Of a stretch of 32,508 nucleotides of DNA, positions 26,140 to 32,508 are shown in pieces (position 1 is the stretch's first letter; each line of letters opens with the position of its first letter). The DNA is taken from positions 1 to 32,508 of the forward strand of contig JAFGEK010000066.1 of assembly GCA_016931625.1 (NCBI GenBank), given 5' to 3'. The notes beneath the pieces are model-generated. The model was not told where the DNA came from. It made no database searches and saw only the letters and a program-made list of their open reading frames with translations. The DNA comes from Deltaproteobacteria bacterium (GTDB lineage: Bacteria; Myxococcota; XYA12-FULL-58-9; JAFGEK01). The translations under genes were made by a program, and so were the position numbers.

Positions 26140-26152
26140 TTTATACCGTTAG
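26130..26152 (-). repeat. CTAACGG direct repeat at the sigma gene start
   Basis: Read on the minus strand, CTAACGG occurs twice, 9 bp apart (CCGTTAG at 26130-26136 and 26146-26152 on the plus strand). A TATAAAG word lies between them. It could be an operator or promoter element of the ECF operon, or chance. Confidence 0.3.
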
Positions 26153-26173
26153 AATGTCCAATGCTTGTTTTTT

Positions 26174-26539
26174 TTATCTTGTATAATGTCGATGGTTAAA
26201 CATTATGTGGTAGCCAAAATTAACTGATTGCTGATTGTTTAGATCACGTACTTGTTGCAGAGAAATTTGTGGTATTACTAAAGTTGGATGATCAGTTAGG
26301 GCTGCAAAAGTAGTGGGAGTAAAGTTGATACCTGCAATTTGTACCTGTGAAACAAGTTGATTTGAGCAAACAGCTTTAGGAGTAGTACTTGTTATCGATG
26401 GTTGTGGGCTAGTAACTTTGGTAGGTTCGTATGCACAATCAACATTGAAAATAAAGAATAAAAAGATTAATGCGATTTGGGCAAACCATAATCTGCAATG
26501 AAACAGATTATAAAAAAAAGATTGATCGAGCTTGCTCAT
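26174..26539 (-). CDS. Small exported protein, perhaps a truncated surface lipoprotein
   Basis: A 121-aa protein with a GAGG Shine-Dalgarno and a hydrophobic segment (LWFAQIALIFLFFIF) followed by NVDCAYEP, which could be a poor lipobox. After a Thr/Ser/Pro linker, QVQIAGINFTPTTFAAL and HPTLVIPQISLQQV resemble the first strands of an IPT/TIG-like fold, but the protein stops after about one incomplete domain. It may be the remaining 5' part of a longer surface-protein gene. It ends 34 nt before the ECF sigma gene on the same strand and could be its leader gene. Confidence 0.55.
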   Translation of the reverse strand: MSKLDQSFFYNLFHCRLWFAQIALIFLFFIFNVDCAYEPTKVTSPQPSITSTTPKAVCSNQLVSQVQIAGINFTPTTFAALTDHPTLVIPQISLQQVRDLNNQQSVNFGYHIMFNHRHYTR

Positions 26540-26751
26540 GACAACCTCATATGCTTCACGGTAGCCAGCAATAAAACTTTTGTTAATGCTTTCTTAAGGT
26601 GCTACTTATGATTCGGCAAAAACGTTACAAAGCAAAAATTATGTGTATGGTATGGTATGTTGTCAGGTAATTAGTTTAATATAACAGCATACAATGATGC
26701 GATGATTATTAAGAAATAAGTATATCTAGTATAATTAATAAAATAGAAAAC

Positions 26752-28650
26752 CTACTTCGAAGAAATAAAACCAGGTATATGCATACGTTTAAGTAAATTA
26801 CGTATGATTGATAAAGGTGTTTTAGCTATTGGTTCTCTGGTATCAACAAACTGTTCGTCATAAATCGAATTGATATCGTTGCTGGTTAAGATACCTAGAA
26901 CTTTACGTTTGGGGTCATTTTTAGCAACTACCAATAAGTCACCGTGCTGACGTTTGCCCATTTCACGTAAAGCATCAAAAAGTGTTTGGTCGGGTGTAGC
27001 TGTTGCAGGGTTATCAGCCATGTCTTTTGCGACGATGATTTGCGAAAGGGTAGAACGGTTTTCAAGAATATGACGAACGCTTTGAAAAGGAATAGCGCCA
27101 ACTAAAGAGTCATTTTCGTTGAGAACTGGCAAGCTCGTATAGCCACTTTGAGCAAATCGTTCTAAAACTACCGATAATGGTGCATCATCGCGAACGGTAG
27201 CGGGTGGTGCAGTTTTATGCATGGCTAATAATTCTGCTACTGTAGTACGTTCGAGCATCGCCCGTAATATTAAGCGTTGGTGAATAGGTGAAGCGGCACG
27301 AGTAGGCAGTTGTTTTTCGTAAAGTGTATGTTGGCGTACTAATAAAAAGCCAAGCAAACTTACAAACATGGTGGGAACAAGTAATTGATAGTTCCCAGTC
27401 ATTTCGCTAACCATAATAATAGTTGAAATGGGGACATGAGCTGCTGAAGCAAAAAAGCCTGCCATACCCACCATAGCAAATGCGCCTGGTGCAGGAACTA
27501 AGGTTGGCCACAAATTGTGAAACACAATACCAACAGCACCGCCAAGTGAACCACCGATAACTACCGCAGGGCCAAACACACCGCCGCTACCACCACTGCC
27601 AACCGTAAATGAAGTGGTTAAAACTTTAGTACCAGCAACTATAAGCAAAAAGGTAGCGGTAGCTTGACCAAGGAAAGCGTTTTGCACTACTCCAAACCCG
27701 GTGGCTAAAGCCGAAGGAGCAAATAAGCCAACACAACCAACAATTAAACCGCCCAACGCTGGTTTTAACCAGTTGGGTATGGATAAGCGGCGAAAAAAGT
27801 CGCGAATACCATAAAAAATTTGCGGATAGATTCGACCGCCAAAAGCCACAACAAGCGCGAGTATTAAATAGGGGCCTAATTCAAGGGGGCTGTTAAATCT
27901 AAAATTAGGTGTTTCAAAAAGTGGGCTCCAACCAAAGATACTTCCAAAAGTACTAAAAGCAATAATCGACGATAATACTGCAGGGCCGATAACTTCGTAT
28001 TCTAAATCCATTTCGCGATAAAGAACTTCGGCGGCAAAAAGAGCGCCCGCTAATGGTGCACGAAAGATGGCACCAATACCGGCACCCAGACCAGCGGCCA
28101 TAATTATGCGGCGTTGTTTAACTGAGAGGCCTAGCCAGTGTGCTAAAGCCGAGCCTAAGCCGGCACCAATTTGGGCAATCGGCCCTTCGCGACCAGCAGA
28201 ACCGCCAGTTCCCATAGTAATTGCTGATGCAATAGTTTTTACAAAAGGAACACGGGTTCGAATATAACCATTACGGTGGTGGTAGGCTTCAATTGCGGCA
28301 TCAGTACCATGACCTTCAGCTTCTGGTGCCAGCCAAAAGACAATTAGACCGCTAATAAGCCCACCAGCTGCTGGTAGGATGAATAATATCCAACGAGAAA
28401 AATGGCTTAAGGTTTCGTGGAAAAGAGCTTTTTCACCAAGCGGTGCTTGTGGGCGATAACCAGCTAAGCCATCAAGAAACAGATGATTAGCTAATTGCAG
28501 CAGATAGTGAAAACCTGCAGCACCCAAACCTGCGATAACCCCTACGAGAGCGCAGAGTAAAAATAACGTGCTGACATCGAGCACGCGCTGGCTAATAAAA
28601 TTTTTAGCAAATGGAAGAGATAACTTCTGTTTAATATTAAATTTCTTCAA
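26752..28650 (-). CDS. ClC-family chloride channel/antiporter with CBS domain pair
   Basis: A 632-aa inner-membrane ClC protein. The gating glutamate Glu155 sits in GGSAGREGP, and GSGGSGGVFGPAVVIGG is the second anion-binding motif. LFAAEVLYREMD corresponds to the region of the internal proton glutamate. The usual first motif GSGIP is replaced by GHGTD (114-118), so anion preference is uncertain. The cytoplasmic C-terminus (about 455-600) has two CBS motifs (PPATVRDDAPLSVVLERFAQ; DNPATATPDQTLFDALREMG) that usually bind adenine nucleotides. The open frame begins at TTG 28650 with GAGGG 11 nt upstream. It is divergent from the OsmC-like gene; the 281-bp space is AT-rich with no clear promoter. 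Confidence 0.92.
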   Translation of the reverse strand: MKKFNIKQKLSLPFAKNFISQRVLDVSTLFLLCALVGVIAGLGAAGFHYLLQLANHLFLDGLAGYRPQAPLGEKALFHETLSHFSRWILFILPAAGGLISGLIVFWLAPEAEGHGTDAAIEAYHHRNGYIRTRVPFVKTIASAITMGTGGSAGREGPIAQIGAGLGSALAHWLGLSVKQRRIIMAAGLGAGIGAIFRAPLAGALFAAEVLYREMDLEYEVIGPAVLSSIIAFSTFGSIFGWSPLFETPNFRFNSPLELGPYLILALVVAFGGRIYPQIFYGIRDFFRRLSIPNWLKPALGGLIVGCVGLFAPSALATGFGVVQNAFLGQATATFLLIVAGTKVLTTSFTVGSGGSGGVFGPAVVIGGSLGGAVGIVFHNLWPTLVPAPGAFAMVGMAGFFASAAHVPISTIIMVSEMTGNYQLLVPTMFVSLLGFLLVRQHTLYEKQLPTRAASPIHQRLILRAMLERTTVAELLAMHKTAPPATVRDDAPLSVVLERFAQSGYTSLPVLNENDSLVGAIPFQSVRHILENRSTLSQIIVAKDMADNPATATPDQTLFDALREMGKRQHGDLLVVAKNDPKRKVLGILTSNDINSIYDEQFVDTREPIAKTPLSIIRNLLKRMHIPGFISSK

Positions 28651-28931
28651 AATACTTAAACCCTCAATGCATGGTGACCAAAATTAACATTATATTTATT
28701 CAAGCGCACATATACACCTTGTTGAGCTTATGTCTAAGGAATCACCGTAGATTTTAAAAATTTATCTACTGATCATTCGTACTTTTTTAAATTTTAGGGT
28801 TTTAATAAAAAAAGTAAGCAGTTACACAATAGTAAACCTTGCTTTGCTACTAATAAACATTACTGTAATTATCGATAGAAAATTTTAAAATTTTAAAATA
28901 GGGCAAATATGCCTGAAAAGGATTAAAGCAT

Positions 28932-29354
28932 ATGACTGAGACACAAGAGAGCAAGCTCACTTGGAAGCAAGATATGGCCTTTGCTGCTGAGTTGCAGGGG
29001 CATCAGTTTATGGTCGATGCATCAAGCGAGCATGGCGGAAAAGACCTTGGGCCACGTCCGAAAACTTTAGTCCTGACAGCTCTTGCTGGTTGTACCGGTA
29101 TGGATGTGGTGGCGATTTTGAAAAAAATGCGAGTTACGTTTGCTGCTTTTGAAGTAAAAGTCAGCGGCGAGTTAACTGAAAACCATCCCAAGGTTTATGA
29201 CAAGATCCATGTTATTTACCATTTAAAGGGCGAGAATATTGATCGCACCAAGGTAGAGCGAGCAGTTGAATTATCGCGCACTACTTATTGTGGGGTTTTT
29301 GCAATGTTGGCGCATACGGCAAAAGTTACCCACGACATTATTATCGATACATGA
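28932..29354 (+). CDS. OsmC/Ohr family protein
   Basis: A 140-aa cytoplasmic protein of the OsmC fold, likely a thiol peroxidase acting on organic hydroperoxides. The two redox cysteines are Cys54 (LAGCTGMDVV) and Cys120 (TTYCGVFAM). The preceding GGKDLGPRPKTLVLTALAG is the conserved loop and helix of the YhfA-type subgroup. The start ATG follows AAAAGGA. It stands alone, facing the thioredoxin-fold gene. Confidence 0.9.
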   Translation: MTETQESKLTWKQDMAFAAELQGHQFMVDASSEHGGKDLGPRPKTLVLTALAGCTGMDVVAILKKMRVTFAAFEVKVSGELTENHPKVYDKIHVIYHLKGENIDRTKVERAVELSRTTYCGVFAMLAHTAKVTHDIIIDT

Positions 29355-29380
29355 ACCGCCTACTCGATGTAAAACAGCAG

Positions 29381-29797
29381 TTACGGTAATGACAATAAAC
29401 AGGAGATTGACTTTATATTAGTCGGATCATGGCATGAAAGATTTTCTGTAGCATAATTAGTTTTATTAGCATCAAAAGACTTCATTGAAGTATCAGACGT
29501 TGGTAGTTGACCAATCTCAGGGCATGTTTCTCCGCGGGCCATACTTAGTGCTTGAAGTAGTTCTTTTTCAGGTTGCTTGCCAACCAAACGAGAAACTTCG
29601 ATCCCTTGGTCATTTAAAAAAATGAACGTTGGTACTCCAACTAAATGGAACTCATTTATTAGGTAGCGGTTAGTTGGCGAGTTAATTTCATATGTTACAA
29701 AGTTAACTTGTCGACCAACGCAATATATTTTTAGTGTATTTATTATTGGCTCCATGTCGTGACAAACTGGGCATTTTTTAGAGATAAAAGAAAACAT
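29381..29797 (-). CDS. Thioredoxin-fold protein with CPVC active site
   Basis: A 138-aa protein with redox motif CPVC (Cys9-Cys12) and cis-Pro in VGVPTFIFL. The core resembles thioredoxin (VNFVTYEINSPTNRYLINEF, then GKQPEKELLQAL). The N-terminal strand and helix are nearly missing, since the active site lies at residue 9; no stop occurs upstream for 22 codons, so the real start may be further left on the minus strand or the 5' end is damaged. No Shine-Dalgarno precedes ATG 29797. The C-terminal 45 residues are Ser/Thr/Asn-rich and unlike thioredoxins. Confidence 0.65.
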   Translation of the reverse strand: MFSFISKKCPVCHDMEPIINTLKIYCVGRQVNFVTYEINSPTNRYLINEFHLVGVPTFIFLNDQGIEVSRLVGKQPEKELLQALSMARGETCPEIGQLPTSDTSMKSFDANKTNYATENLSCHDPTNIKSISCLLSLP

Positions 29798-29957
29798 GGT
29801 TGCTGTGGTAATTGTAGCTAATGTTGAAGCATTATTGTTAATAGACTTGTCTGGAGGTCAAAACACCAGCGCTAAAAATATAAGTTAAACTCAAACTCAT
29901 TACTTAATAGTCTACTTTGGCACTATTTAGAGCTTTATGTAAACTGTGCCTGCATTT

Positions 29958-30296
29958 TTAAGCAGCTTTGGATAGGCTTAAAATTTTTGATTGCAACACA
30001 GCTTTGCTGGTTACGCCAATAAACACATCTTTTACCTCACCATTTTGCAAGAGCAGCATGGTCGGAATTGACTGAACGCGAGCTGCACCAGCTAGCCCAG
30101 GCTCTTCATCTACGTTTACTTTAGCAATAACCGCTTTGCCTTCAAGCTCTTCAGCTAACGATTCTAAAATTGGCTCCATAGCTCTGCAAGGCCCGCACCA
30201 ACTTGCCCAAAAATCTACTAAAACGGGGGTGCCATCTTTACGCAAGGCTTCGGCTGCAAAGGTTTGTTCGGTGAGTTTGCGAGTCTTGTTAGACAT
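29958..30296 (-). CDS. trxA: Thioredoxin
   Basis: Cytoplasmic disulfide reductase, 112 aa. Active site WCGPC with Cys34 and Cys37, cis-Pro in SIPTMLLL, and DFWASWCGPCRAMEPIL are canonical. I start it at ATG 30296 because AGGAGG lies 6 nt upstream; the frame extends 11 codons further without a ribosome site. It could supply electrons to the OsmC-like protein or the ArsC domain, but it is not linked to them in an operon. Confidence 0.96.
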   Translation of the reverse strand: MSNKTRKLTEQTFAAEALRKDGTPVLVDFWASWCGPCRAMEPILESLAEELEGKAVIAKVNVDEEPGLAGAARVQSIPTMLLLQNGEVKDVFIGVTSKAVLQSKILSLSKAA

Positions 30297-30386
30297 GAAA
30301 AGCCTCCTAGCAATTGATAATATAATCACTTGCTAATTAAGATGCAGTTGCCAAGTAAAAGGGTGTAAAGAAAAGAAAAATATTTT

Positions 30387-30834
30387 TTACTGGTACAAAC
30401 TTTGGTGTTTTTTTATAAAATTATAAATCAACATATAAAATGCATGGGGTAACATAAAAAAGGTCATACCTGAAGCAGGAATCATATAACTACCAATCAA
30501 TATAAAGATTAAATATGAAACGGTGAAAGCATTGGGGAGGACTCTGTATTTTTTTTCAATATAAGCAACCAATAACCCCAATGGTATTAGAGTAATGCCA
30601 AAATAGAAAAACCAAAAAGCAGCAAAATTTTCAAAATTAGTGACGCCTACTCTAATGGGTGGAAACTTCTTTGGTCGCATCTGCTATTTGAAAGAAATAT
30701 GAATTTGAAAATCTTATAAATTGCTGTGCAAAACCATCGGTCGAGAGAGCAAATTGCGTATGCATGGTCGCGATTAATAAAATTAAATGGCCGTTATTTA
30801 TGCGTTTAAGTTTTGATACTAGTTTTTTAAGCAA
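30387..30834 (-). pseudogene. Small four-helix membrane protein gene split by a frameshift (DUF6463-like)
   Basis: Two overlapping frames make one membrane protein. The first (TTG 30834 to TAG 30652) has RINNGHLILLIATMHTQFAL and ends FFQIADATKEVSTH. The second (from ATG 30680 to 30387) continues with NFENFAAFWFFYFGITLIPL, LPNAFTVSYLIFILIGSYM and IPASGMTFFMLPHAFYMLIY. Together they resemble the small inner-membrane proteins of DUF6463 type (GHLxxxxxxxHT at the N-terminus, AAFWFxxFG in the middle; from memory). The shift lies between about 30655 and 30683. It starts 6 nt after the ECF sigma gene, so the pair is an operon. Confidence 0.65.
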
Positions 30835-30840
30835 TGTTTT

Positions 30841-31392
30841 TTATTTACTCAAATATTCTTGCACCGCTTTGCGAGCCCGATGCAGGCGCGACTTAACTGC
30901 CAATTCAGTTACATCAAGTGTAATTGCTACTTCGCGTGCAGGGAGTTGCTCACCATCGCGTAACATTAGCACAGCGCGGTCTTTGTCATTTAATATTGCC
31001 AGCGCTTTTTGCAAGGGGGATAATTTTGCTTCAATCATTGCCTCAACATCTTGCCCCATCTTTTCAATAGATGCAGCTTGCCCATCTTCATAAGTTGCAT
31101 GCAGTTTTGGATTATTTTTGCGACCGCGACGCATACGTGTGCAAGCAGTACTAGCGAGGCGATAGAGCCAGTTTTTAAGCGGGGTTTCGCCACGATAGCC
31201 AGAAAGATAACGAGTGGCAGCCACAAAAGCGTCTTGCAAAGCATCATCAGCGTCGCCCGCATGGCCACAGCGTTGCCGTAAAAAACTAATTAAATCAGTG
31301 CGAAAACAGGTAAACAAATCAGCAAGCAGAGCGGGATCGCCCGCAGTAGCACGACGGCGTAATTCATCTGGTTGGCAAGCTTTTTTAGTCAC
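30841..31392 (-). CDS. ECF RNA polymerase sigma factor (second)
   Basis: A 183-aa group IV sigma factor. Region 2 includes RCGHAGDADDALQDAFVAA and LKNWLYRLASTACTRMRRG; region 4 includes LNDKDRAVLMLRDGEQLPAR and ELAVKSRLHRARKAVQEYL. The start is GTG 31392 without a clear Shine-Dalgarno. The next gene encodes the frameshifted small membrane protein, which lacks a zinc-finger anti-sigma motif. The codon use is visibly richer in G+C than that of the neighbours. Confidence 0.88.
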   Translation of the reverse strand: MTKKACQPDELRRRATAGDPALLADLFTCFRTDLISFLRQRCGHAGDADDALQDAFVAATRYLSGYRGETPLKNWLYRLASTACTRMRRGRKNNPKLHATYEDGQAASIEKMGQDVEAMIEAKLSPLQKALAILNDKDRAVLMLRDGEQLPAREVAITLDVTELAVKSRLHRARKAVQEYLSK

Positions 31393-31480
31393 GTGAGTTT
31401 ATTTAATACAAATGAACGAAGAAGCCAAACCTTATTTATGATATGCGGATTTATGGTTGAGTTGAGAGTCTGCTGGTTTT

Positions 31481-31750
31481 TTATTTGCGTGAGCCTAAAA
31501 TTGCAGAATCGATTTTAAGAGAGGTTCCTCGGTAGTAAATTTTTTGCTTATCGCCTTCTTGCACAAAGATTGGTGTCGGTTTAACTTGGGGAGGTTTATT
31601 GCACCACGTTCAAATAGTTGCAGTTTTAGAATCTGTATCATAAATAGCTATTTTATTATTTTAAACAAATAATTCATCAAGATCTTTAATGTTTTTATTA
31701 TTACATTTAATGTATGGTATCGATATTGTTTCAAATTTTAGGGTGTTCAA
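31481..31750 (-). pseudogene. Decayed reading frame of unknown function
   Basis: This lies in a 392-bp stretch with no intact gene (31393-31784). A single minus-strand frame of 89 codons is interrupted by TAA and TGA. It reads protein-like: IKDLDELFV, stop, NNKIAIYDTDSKTATI, stop, TWCNKPPQVKPTPIFVQE, then KIYYRGTSLKIDSAILGSRK and a final TAA at 31481-31483. I recognise no family. The rest of the stretch (31393-31480) is AT-rich with nothing visible. Confidence 0.5.
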
Positions 31751-31784
31751 GTAAATTCCTAGCGCTTTTATTTCGCTTCAGTAT

Positions 31785-32508
31785 TTATCGCGATATTTTA
31801 TTGAAAGTTGTGACTTTTTTCAGATCCTTAGCATACGATTTTAATCGACCGCCATTATATTTAAGCAATTCTTCATAACTCGGCAAGTCAATTAAGTGAA
31901 TGCGGTCATCATTAAAATCAGAAAAAGCTAAGGTTTTACCATCACTAGATATATCAAGGCCAGTGCATTGATTGCCGCCCACAATTACATCGAGTATTTT
32001 GCCATTAGACGTATCAATCAGCATTATTGCGCCCCAGGTCGCGCCTGGGCCCGGCCATTTTGGGCCATTTACACCACGATTTGAGATAGCTAAAATTTTG
32101 CCGTCTGGTGTTAACTTTATGGTGTTAGGGTGGCTTTCAGTTCTAACAAAAAATTCCCATTTGCCATCGGGCAATTTTGCTCGATAAATAGCATTATTTT
32201 TCATATCTGAAACATATAAAAGTTGTTGCTGCTTATCATAGGCAAAGTGACGCATAGCGCCTTCTGAATTAAAGATTGTTTCTCGCGCTTGTGATTGCAA
32301 ATCAAGCGCTTCAATTAAGCCAGCGCCAAAACTGGCGATTAATAATTTTTGTCCACTGGGTACGGTAAATAGCCCTCGTGGAGTTGCAGCTACCGACCAA
32401 GAATGAGTTTTTTCACCGGTGGCTAAATCAAATTCACTTATGTCACTAGTGATCCAATTTGAAACATAGAGCTTAGATTCGTCAGGTGATAAAGCCATGC
32501 CCTTGCTC
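31785..32508 (-). CDS. YncE-like beta-propeller protein, partial
   Basis: The C-terminal 241 residues of a protein whose 5' end lies beyond the right edge (the frame runs on upstream of Met at 32498, with SKG before it). Repeated blades of about 40-45 residues are visible: ALSPDESKLYVSNW, LTPDGKILAISNRG and ISSDGKTLAFSDFNDDRI, as in YVTN/YncE or SMP-30-like propellers. Such proteins are often periplasmic; the signal peptide, if any, is outside the window. Binding partner unknown. Confidence 0.8.
   Translation of the reverse strand, partial: SKGMALSPDESKLYVSNWITSDISEFDLATGEKTHSWSVAATPRGLFTVPSGQKLLIASFGAGLIEALDLQSQARETIFNSEGAMRHFAYDKQQQLLYVSDMKNNAIYRAKLPDGKWEFFVRTESHPNTIKLTPDGKILAISNRGVNGPKWPGPGATWGAIMLIDTSNGKILDVIVGGNQCTGLDISSDGKTLAFSDFNDDRIHLIDLPSYEELLKYNGGRLKSYAKDLKKVTTFNKISR

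Noticed and set aside
28870-28905. AT-rich palindromic run AAAATTTTAAAATTTT upstream of the OsmC-like gene
   Set aside because: Low-complexity AT sequence without a clear promoter or operator pattern.
1-32508. tRNA, rRNA, phage or defence genes
   Set aside because: I looked for these and saw no supporting sequence.

Overview
The window is AT-rich DNA from a Gram-negative bacterium. It encodes lipoproteins with lipoboxes, outer-membrane beta-barrels, secreted proteins with Sec signal peptides, a PhoB/PhoR system with E. coli-like PHO boxes, and several ECF sigma factors. The mix of families (VIT/vWA/DUF2135 protein, anti-sigma factor with a glycogen-binding-type domain, GGDEF-hemerythrin protein, subtilase with FG-GAP-like repeats) fits the former Deltaproteobacteria (Myxococcota/Bdellovibrionota/Desulfobacterota sphere). 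That placement is inference; no marker gene settles it.

Layout. 1-453: no intact gene; a strong terminator and short GGACACC-type repeats. 454-5167: a sugar ABC importer (lipoprotein binding protein, attenuator-like terminator, two permeases, no ATPase) followed by galactokinase, so probably galactose or galactoside uptake. 5250-7083: a decayed island with a subtilase pseudogene and a possible transposase remnant. 7144-10161 (minus): a large secreted VIT/vWA protein whose signal-peptide region carries a frame-shifting 13-bp tandem duplication. 10185-10748 (minus): a hydrogenase-maturation-type protease.

10794-20374 (plus) is a phosphate-starvation locus: phoB, phoR, a PHO box driving the remains of a deleted phosphate-selective porin, an NCS1-like transporter with a hairpin over its start codon, then a second PHO box and pstSCAB ending in a PhoU-ArsC fusion. 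PhoR/PhoB would sense phosphate through Pst/PhoU and activate both PHO boxes. The fused ArsC-like domain could reduce arsenate that enters through Pst.

20409-26139 (minus) reads as one operon: an ECF sigma factor, a zinc-finger anti-sigma factor with a periplasmic CBM48-like domain, a Gln/Gly-rich secreted protein, a second secreted helical protein, an outer-membrane beta-barrel, and a diguanylate cyclase with a C-terminal hemerythrin domain. It looks like an envelope-signal pathway connected to c-di-GMP. 26174-26539 is a small, perhaps truncated, surface protein. 26752-30329 holds a ClC channel with CBS domains, an OsmC-like protein, a thioredoxin-fold protein and thioredoxin. 30387-31392 carries a second ECF sigma factor and a frameshifted small membrane protein. 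The window ends with a decayed reading frame and a beta-propeller protein that runs off the right edge.

A striking general feature is gene decay. At least four loci are broken by a stop, frameshift or deletion, and two or three more look truncated. Several breaks are so simple (one stop, one indel, one short duplication) that they are either recent or assembly errors.
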